DNA from: Taeniopygia guttata
Taxonomy: Eukaryota > Chordata > Aves > Passeriformes > Estrildidae
Length of the DNA: 64,000 nucleotides
Assembly (NCBI RefSeq): GCF_048771995.1
Contig: NC_133024.1
Span: 8,444,001-8,508,000, forward strand
Direction: 5' to 3'
Under the pieces are notes generated by a model. That model was not told the DNA's origin. It searched no databases and saw nothing but the letters and a program-made list of their open reading frames with translations. Below, one piece after another: positions 40,301 to 55,300 of this stretch; positions within the stretch are counted from its first letter, which is position 1; each line of letters opens with the position of its first letter. Position numbers and translations under genes: made by a program.

Positions 40301-43300
40301 AAATGTGAATGTAGGTCTCACACTAAATCATCTTGAATAGAAGAAATACATCATTTACAGACTAACAAATCCTCAAAACAGACTGGTGAGACTTATCTTA
40401 AAAAGCCTCAGTTTCTATGGGGGAAAAAAAAAGGAAAAATAAGTTTGGGACAACTTGCAGGGAAAAGGCAGAAGAACCAATGAATAATTGGGTTTTTTTA
40501 AAATAAAAAATGAAATGCAAAAAACTGCCCCAACAGCCTTAAACTTCAAGTATAGTTACCTTGGCCAAGTAAATAGCTGTAATTCAAGATTACACAAATT
40601 AACTTTTGTTCCTTTGTTACGTTGCAGAATATATATACAAGCCCCAATGTTTTTTGGTCCTACTCCCTTCCCAAACAGGTAGAAGCAGCTAACCTGGAGC
40701 AGGTGAGGGTGCTGGTGCCCTGGGTATCTGAGATAACAATTTCTCCTGCTGTGCTTTCTGAGCAAGTTCTGCATCCCACTCTTCGAGTTCTTTTTCAAAA
40801 CGTTTATTGTCTTCCTTGACATAATCCCTTAGATCAGAAGGCAGCGTGTCCATTCCAACAAGCATCTGCCCCGTTTCTTTGTTAAACTCCTCTGTGGTAA
40901 CATGAAATACAAGTTTCAGAAAAAGAAAGAATAGGACAAAAGAAAGCAAAAGATATCCTCAAGTGAATTACCAGAAATATACAGTGTAGCACCAAACCCC
41001 CAAAACTATATTAGTTTTAACTGGTTTTACTATCTGTTGAGCTCTCTATGTGAACTTTCAGAGAATACTCACAAAATCCCCATGACTGACAGTATTACTG
41101 CCACAGAGAGATGGACACAACTAAACTTCCCAAGAGAAAAGGGGAAGGAGAGTGGGAGGGTGGACCTACAGGAATTCAGAAAGCCAGCTGATAAGAACAC
41201 TACCTAAATTGAATAATCTTCCTTTTGCTTTGAGAATGTTCTCTGCAGGGGTAGCCTACATCCCAGGGGATCCACCAGCAGTAATTGCCCTGCAGTAAGC
41301 AGGCCTCAGATTTAATTGCAATGGCACAGGCAGCCTACAGAGCCCCAACACCCTATGGCTGCAAGTGCACCACCAACATGGCAACCCAGGAATGTCAAGG
41401 GTGACACTGGTTCTCATTTAAAAACAGAACAAATGAGCACTTGAGCCTTCTGCCCTATGAAAAAACAGGAACCTGAATATTTTCCATGATCTTCTACTGA
41501 ATCTCTGGACACTTCACAGACAGCTCTCTGTCAACCATAGTCAAAAACTTTGTGCTAAGGGATCACTGTCCTCTCTTTAATCATTTCCATACAAAGCCTT
41601 ACAGTTGCATACTCCTACACGACCTGAAAAAAATTTCCTAACCCATGTATTACTTAGGTTTGATGTGTAGTTGGTAGGGCTAATTTATTCACATTTCAAT
41701 TTACTGCATAAGCTTTCACATTTCCACGCTCCAGTGAGCTCTGAAGCTTATGGGGAAAAAAGGAGCTACATGAGGATTTTAATGTCAAAAGGCTCATTTC
41801 TCTATTTCCATACTTCTCTTCCAATCTTGAGATAAACCCTCCAAAATTCTGCAATCCCTTCTGTAAAATATTTACAAATTAACAAGCAGTTTGGTTTTTT
41901 TATCCTAATAATGCCGAAACACAGGCATTTTATTGATCTATAAGCAATTGTTCCACCCACAAAAACTATCTAACAGTTACAGCAGGAATAAAACTTTCAA
42001 TAACTATTAAAAACATTTCAAAAATCTGGAAATCCATCTGAAAGAAGTTTGCTTTACCAATGTATTCAGCTATTCTATATCATGTAGAATCTGTGTAGAT
42101 AACATTACCTTGTATCAAGTACTGCTCCTTGTCATTGATATACATTAAACAATATGCACTGGCATTCCTGTAACCACCAAAAGAGTCTCGTTCCAACTCT
42201 TCCCAAGTTGACTTTGTCACAGAAATGTCATTATATTTCATCCATCTGTTTTGGTGGTGGTCATAAATATATGCCCAGTAGTGTCCTGCATTCGCTTGAC
42301 CCTCATGAACTAGGACAGCATGCAACCTATAAGGAACCTTAAAAAAACAAAACAGGAAACAAAAAAAGTCAAACCTTCCTTGATAGCATTTAGTTCCTAT
42401 TGTATGCCAGCAATAAGTGTTACATGAAATAAAAGTAACTGAAATTAAGTTAATCGGGATCAAAACATAACACAGAGGAAAAACAAGTAAAACTAGGAAT
42501 CCATTAAACATAAAAATTAGGAACTACATTGCTTACCACTGCTAGTTACAGGAGATCTTAAAAATATTAGTGTATGACATATATGTGTACTCTGCTGTCT
42601 TTACTGCCACTCATCCTCTTTACTTAATTCCTTAATATTCCTACCTTCACTACCAAAAAAACCTCTCAAATATGTCAGCCTTGACTGTCTATGATTTACT
42701 TCAGTTCCAACCTGGCAAACCTGTCAAAAAGTCTGGAAAAGCACATGCAAATTCAAGGTAATAAACTCAGTGCTTTTTGTGACAGTAAAAGAATTTATTT
42801 AAATTAGTATCTGCTTCAGTTACCCAAAAATAAAATTCCCACAGTAGAGTAGGAATATAACTGTTTTCCAGTGTTTTAACTCTATCAGGAAAAGACAAAT
42901 AAAGCATGGAAAACCTGAAGAGGTCCTCTCCTCCTCCTGAGGCAAAGGACGATAGCAATTTCTAGGACCAGTGGACAATTAATTCCAGGCTACATCTGTA
43001 AACCAACAAGTAAGAACAACAGGAAACAGTTTCCAGCTAAGTAATTGGGAGTCTGAAGGAGAGAGAAAGAAGCAGAATGCGTTCTTCCTTACTTACACAT
43101 TTTTAGTGACTGTTAATTTTAACCTGCTGGAAGAGCACTTGCAACATAAATGGGAAAGCTGAGCTTCTCTACTGTGCACAGTGTGCCTCAATGAAAAGCT
43201 CAGCTGGGATGAAAAACCCCCAAACCAGCTTGAGCTGGTGTCACAATCTGGACTGAAGATAAACAGTCTCTTTAATGCAAGGTGTACTCAGCATTTTTTT

Positions 43301-46300
43301 GCAAATATTGTTTGAGTACTGCAACAATTGTAAATATACACATAACTCTGACTGGATAAACTCCTTGAAGTTATTTTTAACCTGATCAATCTCTTCCAGG
43401 CTATATGCAAGTGCTGGATATTTTGCAACTCCCCTTGAACTGTAAAGCAGAGTGACTGCACAGCAGCTGGAATCAAACAGCTCGTCTTTCCAGAGACTAA
43501 CCTGCACTCTAAATCTCCCAAACACAAGGAGTATACATAGAATAAATCCTGGCAAGTCCTTTAATCTGAATGCTCTGGGGTTTTTAACATCTGTTATTAA
43601 AACATGACTGCAAGCCTCTGTATATGCACAAAAATGTATGCAGATCCTGATTTAATATGCAAGGTGTCTCTTTAGACTTTGTCAAAACAAAATTTTCTTA
43701 CCCTAAAATCAGGAACTAGAAATCCCCATTGAATTTAAAGCATTTTACTTAAAACCAAGTGAACTGGGTCAGCTTGAGGGCCCCCCTCCCTTTCCTCCAA
43801 GCCAAGAAAATCAGCTGTCAGTCACCCACACTGAGCTTTCAGGAAGGTTCTCCACAGAGATTTGTGACCAGGGGACAGGTGAGTCCAGTGCCAACAGGCA
43901 TCTCTTGTGATAAGCCATTATATCAACAGTAATTAATAGCACAAGGCAACACAAACATATGTGGCATTAAACTTCTCAGTTTACACATACTATTCATAAA
44001 CCAGGAATGGATCTCCACCAACCCCATCACACGTAGCTACAGAACAGGTATGTCAAAGCTGCTATATCCAAGATGAATTTCCACAGAAAAACCAGTTGTG
44101 ACTCTTTCCCAATAGCAAGTTCACAGAAGTAAGGAAATAAATAAGCAACTGATAAAACGTTCATTCAGGAGAATGAAACAATAAAGATTTTGGGAATGCA
44201 TTTCATATGACAATTTGACAAAGGTTTTATGGACTACTGTATCTCCTTAGAATCCAAAAGGACAAAAGGAGAAGACAAAGAGCTTACCAAATATTTCATA
44301 AACACACTAGGAAGAATCCTGCAAATATTATATGTTTGTCTTAAAAATGTGTCTAGTTTTATGTGCATAGAACTTGACTTCAAGATTGCAGTCCTGCAAT
44401 TGTATTTTGCAGAGGGAAACTGTTCCCAGGGAATGGAGCAATACCCAGGTATTAAATCAGCCAGGGACAGAGGAAGAGGGAAAAGTAGACAGCTCTGTGT
44501 ACCTGCCTCCTTCCTATTGTGCCAAAACAGCCACAGGGACAAACCAGGTGAGCTGCAGAAGGGCAGCTTTCCTTCCAGCCTGTGATTTCAGATGGGTTCA
44601 GCACCTACTTTGTGTTCTACTAAGTAATCTCTTTTCTTTTGTAATGACAGCTGACTAGTACCTTTGCTATCCAGAGATATTTCTTCCTGTAACGCCTAAG
44701 CCAACACAGTCTATTTAGATGCAAGTTACCAAATTAATTATTTTTACTGTTAGATGACATGCAGCCTGTGGCCTTTTTCTTAGTATTTCTAAGTATTAAG
44801 GAAAAAAAATGCCTGCTAGTAGCAAGCTTCAAGAAAGTCATCTAGGCAAATCTGCCTGAAGTCCTTAACATCAGAGTTCAGCTGCCAGTAACTATTAGGA
44901 GCTATGTACAAAATGAAAACACACCTCAAGAAAAACTGAAAGCTGAACAGATCTTACTTGGAACAAAAATATTTCTTTCTACAAACAGAAAGTAACAGAG
45001 GAAGTAATCCTTAACCTTAAAACCTCTCAGAATGAGAGAACATGAGCATGTGAACATAAGAAACAGCAGAGGAGCCACAATTCCATAGCAGAACATTCTA
45101 AAAACAGAATATGAATTTGCTAGATTGCTTAGACTAATAATCAAAGTTGTGACTGATACAAAATCTAGAAAAAGTTAAAAAAAAAAAAAACAAAAAAAAA
45201 AAAACCCAAAAAAAACCCAAACCAATAGCAACAAAACCACTCACTAGAACTAACTACAAATCAAAATCAGGAGCCTTGAATTTCCATGTATTAGAATGGA
45301 AGTTGCAATACACAGTGGCACTAAGCAGCCAAGTAAATAGTATTTTCCTGTGTCTAATGCTTCATCATCTTAAAGCCATAAGTAATATGGGCAAATCAAG
45401 GCAAGAAAATTTTGTTGTGAGACTCTGCATTCAGGTAAAAATTAGGGATCAGAGATAGAACATATTTGGGCTTTTCATCATAGCTGCCTGAATTTAAGCA
45501 TGCCACATGTAAAATATTGTAATGCTGTCTTTCATTTGACTGTGCACAACTAAAGGGCTTACAAAATCTATTATGACTTTGCCATGAAATGTCTCAAAAC
45601 ACTACATCATTGTATACTTGCTCTGTTCTCAAGCATCTAAGAATTTTTGAAGTGCCAAAAAGGATCTATTTTCAATTATCTCATGCCAAAACTGTACTTA
45701 CTTGGACCATTGTTTTGTCAGAGTACATCAATTCAATTGTCCGATGTATTCTAGATATACTTTCTTGTAAGTCTGAAAGACAAAGAAGAAATAACCTCTC
45801 TTCCACAAGGCTGTAAAATTGCACACGACTACATCTTTATCACACAAAAAGCCAAATGGGCACATTTCACACATGGTACATCTAACTACAAGCCAAATGC
45901 TAAACCTCTTTGGCTGAAAGATTTCCCCTACTTGCACAAATCCTTTCCTACAGCAAATGCATTCCCTAGTGCATGGCATTACCTCTTGTGTCATTCTCTA
46001 CTTCAGTCCTCCAGCGATGCAAACAGCCCTCCAGGACAGACAGCTCCTCCTCCGTGATGTGCCTTGGTGCTGGATGCATCGGCAGGTCAGGGGGAATCCG
46101 TGATTGTGTGAATGGTTTGTGTATTACTGATCTTTGTACAGGAGATGTGCTTGGGACATCTGATGATGAAGGCCCCTGCTGCTCTATTGTGCTGCATTCA
46201 TTCAAAACATGAAATATAAAAATTGAATCATCACATAGACAGACTAAAAGTTGCGCCATAAAATAAGTTTTCATCTGAAAATGAGCGTTTTAAAGGTAAC

Positions 46301-49300
46301 AATTTCCTAAAGTGCAATCCAGAACAGGTAACTACAATAACAAATATGGAATTAGTATTTAAATTCTGAAAGCTTTGTGGTGTACTACATATTAGCACAA
46401 CAACAAAGTTTGCTTTATGTGAAACACTACTGAACAATTTTAAATCACGTCACACACATAAATAACTGTGGTTTGAAACATTTACAGCCAAATGGCAAAG
46501 AAAGAAATCACAATAGCTTGTCTTATGGCCAATGACCATAAAATCCAATAAGCACAAATTCTCAGTTTCATAACTTCCTTCATGTGTCTTATGCCTAGCA
46601 GACATACTTTTTCTAATGTCCTACCTACAATTTATGTTAGCTGAACAGTAATAATGAAGGGACTTCTGATATTTATGCCACACTGGAAATGTGCTACCAA
46701 CCAATCTAAATTTGCTCCAAACCACTCTAGCAAGAACTACAAAGCAACCTCCTTAGAAGAATTCTGCAAGAGCAGCAGGGTAATAAAAACAACTACTTGT
46801 CATAGATTTTTCTCTCCCATCAACAAGATCACCTCTATATAATTACACTGCACAAGAGGAATCTGAAGATCTTTCTTGCATGCCACTGAATTTTTACTTT
46901 GTGTAAAAATGATACAGCCTAAGGAACTTGGATTCTTTTGGAGTTTAGAAAGTTCTGAGAATTTAAGAGCAGAAACTGTCACTCCATATAACATGCTGTG
47001 GTGTTTCTACAGATGGACAAAAAAGCCACAGTACTTACATTTCTACAGAACAAACATCCTGTACAGGAGTTTGAGCAGCTTATTACTTTTGAGATTGCAT
47101 TTCATGCAAACAATGGTAACTTTTAAGAGTTTGTCTTCTCTTATCAATCATCACAATTTCTGCTGGCATTATATCAGTAAGCCACTGGACATCTTTTAAA
47201 AGCGTTTTTTAGATTCATGTACTTCACTTCTCTAAATGACAAATTTAACAACCTTGACTGACCCAGAAGACAGAACCCTGATGCCCAAATACAATATACA
47301 AACCTATGTTACAAACTGTTAAATGTCCACTTATCCAAAATTGTACTCTATTACCATAGAATTAATTAGGTTGGAGAAAACTTCCAAGATGATGGAAGTC
47401 GAACCGTAAACCCAGCACTGACAAGTTCACCAAGTCCCTCAGTGCCACATCTACACATCTTTTAAATACCTCCAGGGATGACTCCACCACTGCCCTGGGA
47501 AGCCTGTTCCAACATTTGACAATCCCTTCTGTGAACAAATATTTCTTAAAATCCAGTCTAGTGCAATCTCCTCTAGTGCAACTTGAGGCTGTTTCCTTGT
47601 GTCCTGTCCCTTGTTACCTGGGAGAAGAGGCTGGCTCCCACCTGGCTACACCCTCCTGTCAGGCAATTGTAGAGAGTGATAAGCTCTCCCCTGAGCCTCC
47701 TTTTCTCCAGGCTGAGTCCCCCCAGCTCCCTCAGCTGCTCCTCATCACACTCATGCTCCAGACCTTCCCCAGCTCCACTGCCCTCCTCTGGACATGCTCT
47801 AGCACCTCAATGTCCTCCTTGCAGTGAGGAGCCCAAAACTGGACGCAGTATTGAGGTTTGGCCTCCCCAGTGCCCAGCACAGGGACAATCACTGCCCTGG
47901 TCCTGCTGACACACCACTGCTGATCCAGGCCAGGTGCCATTGGCCTTCTTGGCTCCCTGGGCACTGCTGGGTCCTGTTCAGTCACTGCTGACCAGCACGC
48001 CCCCGTCCTTAACTGCTGGGCATCATCTGCAAGCTGATTGAACATACACTCAATACCCTACACTGAGACTATTAAATAGGGAGAAAACCAACATTATTGG
48101 ACATTTATCTCTCTGGTACTTTAGCTACTCTGCATTTAGAAGTCAGATTATTCAGGTTCCTGACAAATTTGGTAAGACATGCAAACTGCATGGCAGAAAA
48201 GGAGCTTAGCTCCCAGGCAAAAAGTAAAAGATAAACTGCACACCAGAAACTTTGATGCTATGCAGCACACACTCCCAGTTCAGATTCTTAATACACACGT
48301 GAATCAATGACCTCACCAGAATCTTCTGTCTATTTAGAACTGTACAGGGAATTGGGCTGTGCTTGAAAATGGTACTCTCCTTGTGAAGACATTTTTGTAT
48401 GTGCATGAGACAAACCCAGATCATTAGCATTTTTGTTTATTTAAGCCTGCTGTGCTGAAGGAAGAGAGCAGAAACTTTACACTCCCCACCCTAGAGATTC
48501 CCGGTTTTGTTGCTCTGGTGCACACAGCAGCTGAACGTGCTCCCTCTCTCCCAGAAGCTGGCTTGCTCTGGTCTCTGCCCAGGGAGCAGGAGGCAGCCCT
48601 TACCTGGGGGGGATCTGTGGTGGCAGTGTGCCGCTGGCAGGGGCACTGGCACCCAGGTCATCCACGGGGGACGTGCACACCGGCTTGCTGGAGGCAAACT
48701 CCAGGGCATACTGCAGGACATCTACCAAGGGGAATCGTTTAGGACCAGAACCATAGCTTAAATATCTGTTAACCACAAAACGTATTAATGCCATGACTCA
48801 CATATACAAAAAAAATCTAAAAAAGAAAAAAAAATATATTTTTTCTGATTGACTGCAATTAATTAAAGCAAACTTTTCCTAGCATGTTTCATGAATCAGA
48901 ATTACAACACTTATACACAGCTTCCAAAGAAAGAGTAAAAGAAAAGTGATATAGAAAGGAAATCTCAGGTAAATAATTATACAGAAAGTGCATGATTGCA
49001 AAGTTACTCTATGTAGCCCATAATAATATTTGCATTGACATAGTTATCTATAGTACCGTTCTAGTCTCTGTTGTAAAACTGTGAGGTACTCTTTGAGTCT
49101 CTTGATTTCATCTCGTTTAATTCTTGTTATTTCTCTGTTTTTGTGCATATACCTGTAAAACACAAAATTTACAAAGCAGTGTCAGCCCATAGTATCCCAA
49201 CAGTGAAACTGAGGTCTGTCTCCATCAACCATGCAGTTCAGTACTGATAAAAACTCACACCCTCTAGAACCTACAACATACTCAGCACTAAAACAGAACT

Positions 49301-52300
49301 AAGAAAATGAGCCTTCCCTTCCACAACTTTCAGAAGATGTTTTTTTCCCCAGTGTCAAAAGCTCTGTTGATACTGTGGATGACATGTATTAGAAAGCCAC
49401 TATTAGAGAGATTCTAAATTAAGTACTTTAAGTGGCAACCACAGAGCAATACTCCTGTTTCATTATTTAGGTTCACAAATAACTTTCAGCAGCTAACTGA
49501 AAGCCATCCTGGTATTTCTGCTCTACAGAATCTGCATGCACTCATGCTGAGGACTGACTGCACATTTGAAGAGTATCTGGAACACCACAAAATATCCAAC
49601 TTGTCGCCCTGTTTCCCAAAGGGACCCATAAATGGAGGGTCTGATTTTTCAGAGTATTTTGCCTGTGTGTACAGAAGTACCTAGCAATAAATTAAAGTGG
49701 AAGCAGGTTTTTGACACAAAGCAGCAGTATGTCTTAAATTGTGATGTGTATTTTCTGAAACAGATTAAACACATGAAAACACTAACTTGTGTAAATAGAA
49801 CATAAATTTACTATGATTCAAGTGAGCATAAGACATATCATCAACTGTAACAAACTTACAAGATTTATTTTATATACACACTAGAATTTTGTTGATAATA
49901 TTATACCATACCTGTCTAGATACAAAATTGGAGGAAATTCTAATTTGTTGTGTATCTTCTCTGGTCTCCCCAAGGCCTGATTAAATTCAAATCTTGATAG
50001 CTCAAAGGTTAAGACAGGAGGAAGCTCTGTGAACCAGTGCTGGATGAAGAAACAGAAATCCCCAAAATTAATGCCTTCCAATAGCAGAAATTCAGTAATA
50101 ATGATACAATACCTGCAAACTGGCACAGCTGTGACAGAAACTGGTTTTAGAGTGGGTCAGTATAAGTTTTCCAATGCTACCACCTATTGTAAATGTGGGC
50201 AAACCCAATGGAAAGAAATGACGATGTCTGACTCAATTCAGAAGGTTGAATGATTTCTTTATTATAACTATGCTAAAATACATTAATATACTATATAAAA
50301 AGGAAGATACTAAAACTACATACTACTTTCTCTAACCCTAACACAACTCGTGACCCTCTCTCCAGAGTCCAGACAGACACGGGTGGATTAGATTGGCCAT
50401 CAGGCTCAAACAATCCTCACCAAAATTTAATTAAGCACTCACTCCAGGTAAACAATTCTCCAAACACATTCCACATAGGAAAAACAAGGAGCAGAAATAG
50501 AAATTGTTTTCTCTTTCATTTCTCTCTGTGCACCTCTATGAAGAATCCTGAGAGGGAGAGAAATGTGCTTGCCATAATCACCCTCTCCCTTCAATGTAAG
50601 CGCAGAATATTTGTTGCCCATGCTGCATAAGAGCTTTGCTATCTGTGCTCCAGCAGAGGAGGCAGAAATACTTGTTCCACTCACATGTATTTTGCTCACA
50701 CAGAACTCAGCTCATGCTTGAGCCTACCTGCCTTGCCAATTGTTCTGTTCCCTTAACTCCTCAATGATATTGAAAGGGTTGTTTACACTGTTAGCAAGTG
50801 CTCTTCCTGCTATAGTTCTCTTAGACTCAATTTCCTGATCCTTTCATTCACCTAGTAACATTCAAAGCTTCTAATGACCCCCTCTGAAACAGGATCAGTG
50901 AGTGTTTGACATTTCCTCCATACTAACAGCTTAAAGTGTCTACTCATGTCTCTAATCACCTTAGTATCATCTTACCCCATTTGTCTTTGACTACTCAGCA
51001 GAGGTCTATCCATAGTCCTCATTTCTTTTTTTACATACTACAATACAAATCCAGCTCCAATTCCAGCACTGAAGATTTTTTTCCCTCTCCATTCTCACAC
51101 ATAACAGCCACAGTCTACCCATTTAATAAGTTTTGGGTGTCTAACCATCACCTGAAGTTTCTCTGATTGCAGCAGACACCATTGACACACTTGTCATCAA
51201 GTGCCATAGCCCAGATGTGGCATTTGACTCAAGGATCACTTCAAGTTTTCCTATGCAGCCAAAGGTCTTGAATAGTACTTTCATATAATAACTGGCAAAC
51301 AGCCTGTTCTTCCTGTGATCATGGCTAAAATTCTCTTGAAGCAGGATTAAAGTTCCTCAGGACAGAGAATGACTCCTTTTTCTGTTCTTACATTAGCTTC
51401 ACTAGCTGACACCCCGCTCTGTAACTCAGGCTTTTAGGTATCATGATAATAATACTACTAAAAATACTAGTCAAGTTAAATCAATACCGCATTAGAGCCA
51501 ATGGTGGGGAAAAAGGAAAAGAAATACAGAACATTACTTTGAGGATCTTTCAACACATTTGAGTACCACATTATTATTCCCTTTAAGCTTTGATATAGAT
51601 CAACTCAGAGAAAAGTTTCTTGAAGTCTTTGTTCAGTTGAGACAGACCACATTAAAGCTACAAGAAATTCAGAGTTCTTTAGTACTTCCAAACTTTCCAG
51701 TGTACTGTAACATCTTTTAGGCATTATATTTAAACACAGCTACTAAAAGAAGCAATATCACTATGGATTATTTCAGGAAAACATAACCAATTTACTTGGC
51801 CCTAGTAATAATGAAGCAATGTTTTTCCTACAGTAGGACTTAACACATTACTTTTCTTGTTTTTCCACCTCTGTCAATCTGTCATATGACTATTACACTT
51901 CTATTTCCACATGCTAAGAAGCAAAGCTTACAATTTCACAGAACTTGAAGCTTAACAGTATAGATCTACAATACAGTAGATCCATACTGTACATCTATAC
52001 AGTATTGACCTGTACATCACTATCCTGCTGTTTCCCAGTTTCTCAATATTACAAGTTAAAAAAGCCTACAACACCCATGTCTGACATTTCTAGTCAAGCA
52101 TTTATAACAGAACTGGTATTTTATGCATGAATACACACAGGTTATAACTGCAAGATAACCTTCAGTTCATAAGATGAACAATTGTGCTCTTGTAGTAGGT
52201 ACATACAAGGTTTCACCTTGCATGGAGAAACTAAACTTGGGATTGTACCAAGAAATTTATGGGGTTTTGTTTTCTTCAAATTACATTTCAGGAATTATGC

Positions 52301-55300
52301 TCATTGTAGAAGAGATGCCATAGAACATTTGCTGTAAAACAAGAATTGGTACCAGAATTTCAGACTGGAGAATAATTTAGTGTGTGTCACTAGGTTTCAC
52401 AATTAAACACACATGTACTTGGATATTAAAGGAAGCAAAATTTCATTACTGCAAAAGATTGATATAAAGAAAGAAATTACACCTGAACTTTTTATATAAG
52501 TAGGAAATAACCTCCTAAGATTTCACATCTTTAAAATAACTGTGATGAAACATGAACAGCTTTATAAAGAGAAAGTAGCTCACCCTTTACAGGCAATGGG
52601 GATTCCCATCTATACAGCAGGTGCCACGAACCATAAAAACCAGACATGAAACCCAAAGAAAAATAAAGGGCACTACAACAACATCCCAAGAGAAGTCCAC
52701 AGGAGCACTTAACTCACCTCCTGACCAGACTTGGCAGAGTTTTCTGAGTGGAGAGATTCAATTTCCCCTTCAATCATTGCAGCTTCTAGGCACTCATGCA
52801 GATCTTTAAAGCCATTAACCTGTAGTGGATACTGGCCAAACATTTCTGTGTTTTCAAATTTTTTACCTTCACATGAAAAATTAAACAGTTAATGTTTTAG
52901 AACAAAAATTTACCTTGAGAAAAACCTATCGATCCTACGTCAATTGATCTAGTCTATGGAACAATACCCACATTTTCTTATTGAAAAATTTAATTATATG
53001 TCAAAAGACAATTTATTCAAATTGTTGCTCAAGCAATATTAAAAATTACTGTATTTTCCCCTTCAGCCCATTTTTATATTGTTTTAGCATCTTTTGGTAA
53101 TAAGCAAAACTCAAAATTACTTGGCACCACAGATGTATGGGAAGTTTTACACCTATAAATCAAAGTCCTCCAAGTCCTCCCCTGCAAACAGGGGATTGCA
53201 TTAATATACATATTACAAATGTATATTATTGTATCAGCAAAGTGAGTGGAATTGCTGATATGAAAGAGTTCTTTGTATAAGGACATTTTGCAAAAATATG
53301 CCACAAAAGAGAACATTCATTTCTGTCCTGAAAACAAGATTATAATTTGGTAACACTGTATAAAGATGTAACTGAAAAAATGAGGAGAAATATGGGGGAC
53401 AAGCGATTTCAACCTAGACATTCAATTTATTTCAACCTAAAGTCAGTGACAAGTCTTGCATTACCCAGTTTCTTTTTATTTGTTTGATTTTTACATATCT
53501 CCTCTGTTAAAATGAGAATGAAAGGGATGAAAGTAGCTAAATATAAAGAAGCAAGAATGCTACTAGCAAGAAATCTGCAGAATGGTTCTGAAATCTGACA
53601 GCAACTCATTAGAAACATGTTCAAGGTCACAGAATAACCTGGAAGCCACTTAAAAGACTACACCTGCTTCATTCAAATGCAAAAGCCATTCATTTGGATG
53701 GGAGGCAGAATCACCAACATTAAAATGAAAATACTTTCATACTTTACATTAAAACAAAAATACATTAAAACAAAAATACTTTCATAGCCTTTTGGAAATA
53801 GAGAACAGTACAATTCTGCAGATCAACTAATTCCATACAGATAAGATACAAGGAAGCTTGTTGTACAGTCTCTTCCTCCTTAGCACGCTCTCCAACACTG
53901 CCCTTGAGCAGGTTTCCACTGACTTGTTTTCCAACAAATTGTACTTTTAGGAGGGTGAGTTTTCCATATGAGAAATTGTGCAGAAGGAAACGCAATTACT
54001 GAAGTTTTAAACTGCATTAAGTGAATCAGAGGGAGCACAAGAGAAGAGCTCAGTGAAATATAGCAGCTTGCCTTCTATACACTGTAAGTAGCAACAGTGC
54101 CCCAGTAATTTGTTCCAAGCATCTTCCCTCAGCACTTCACCCCAACTTCTGCTGCACTGAGAACATACACTCAGCTCCTGAACATTATGAAAACAGTATT
54201 TGTGGATCCCTGCAGCTCACTGCATTTCTCCTCATACCTGACCAACCATTTGTCACAGACAAATGTACGTATGTGTGCTGCTTCTGCAGAAGTTGCTAAA
54301 AATCCTAAAAATGCATCAGTCACCTGTGTGCTTGGACAAGCACAAATCAGACATGAGCAGAGAAGTCCAAGTAAATTCTGATGCATACCTTCAAGCACAC
54401 CTACTGCTAGAAATCGTCCATAAAACAACTCCACCATTGGGTTCTTTGGTTTCTCTCCATCCCTAAAAGAACAGGAGCTGTGTTAGTGCAAAAAAATCCA
54501 AGTCAAAGCTAAAACCTTTGATTTATAAAACTATGACTTCTTCTCAAATTCAGACTTCAGAATTAATTAATTCAGAAGTTTAAAAGCTTCTGAATTCATT
54601 GTAGAAATGATGCCCATTTTACTGTTAGTTTATTTTTGTACTTCACTCTAATGACAATAAAAACAATTCAGGTATTTGCAGGGAAAAGTATATTCTGAAA
54701 ACTAATTTTCAGAAGCATTTAATTTTAAGATAATCTATGCAAACCAGATTCAATAATGAGTGCTTAAACTGTATAAAACCCTTTTAAAAACTGTTTCTTG
54801 AAATATCATAGGAAAAAAAATCATATATTCAAAAGAGTTTCCAGATGCTCACTAATACAAACAATGAGTATTTTCTTCTGGGATGAGAAAGAGGAGCGAG
54901 GTTTTGAAGTACTTTAACTACAAGATCAAAAAGTAAAATGGCATTAAAATAAAAAAAGCCTAATTGACTAAGTACAAAACACCTCTTTATTTTACTCTTT
55001 ATATACTCTGAACTTCCTGGAGCTAGATTTCTAACATGAAATAAGAGGGTGAAAAAAGACAACTCATGGAAAAAACCTGAAAGTATTGAAATGCATGGGA
55101 AAAAAATCACATTTGAACTAAAACAAGCTATATTTAGAACAAAAATTTTTCAGCCATACAGAGAATTGGATTTTTGGTCATTTGCTTTGCTTTTCTCTCA
55201 TTTAAAATATTTAACATGCAGAGCTAGGAAAAAAAAAAAAAATCTTACCTCTCTTCTTCAGCTTTAATTTGGAAGGCATCTTCCAGCCAATCTAATAATT

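Noticed and set aside
42080..42511. 143-codon minus-strand frame with a hydrophobic N-terminus, possible membrane protein
   Set aside because: The hydrophobic part is intron sequence upstream of the USP25 His-box exon; the splice acceptor at 42338-42339 excludes it.
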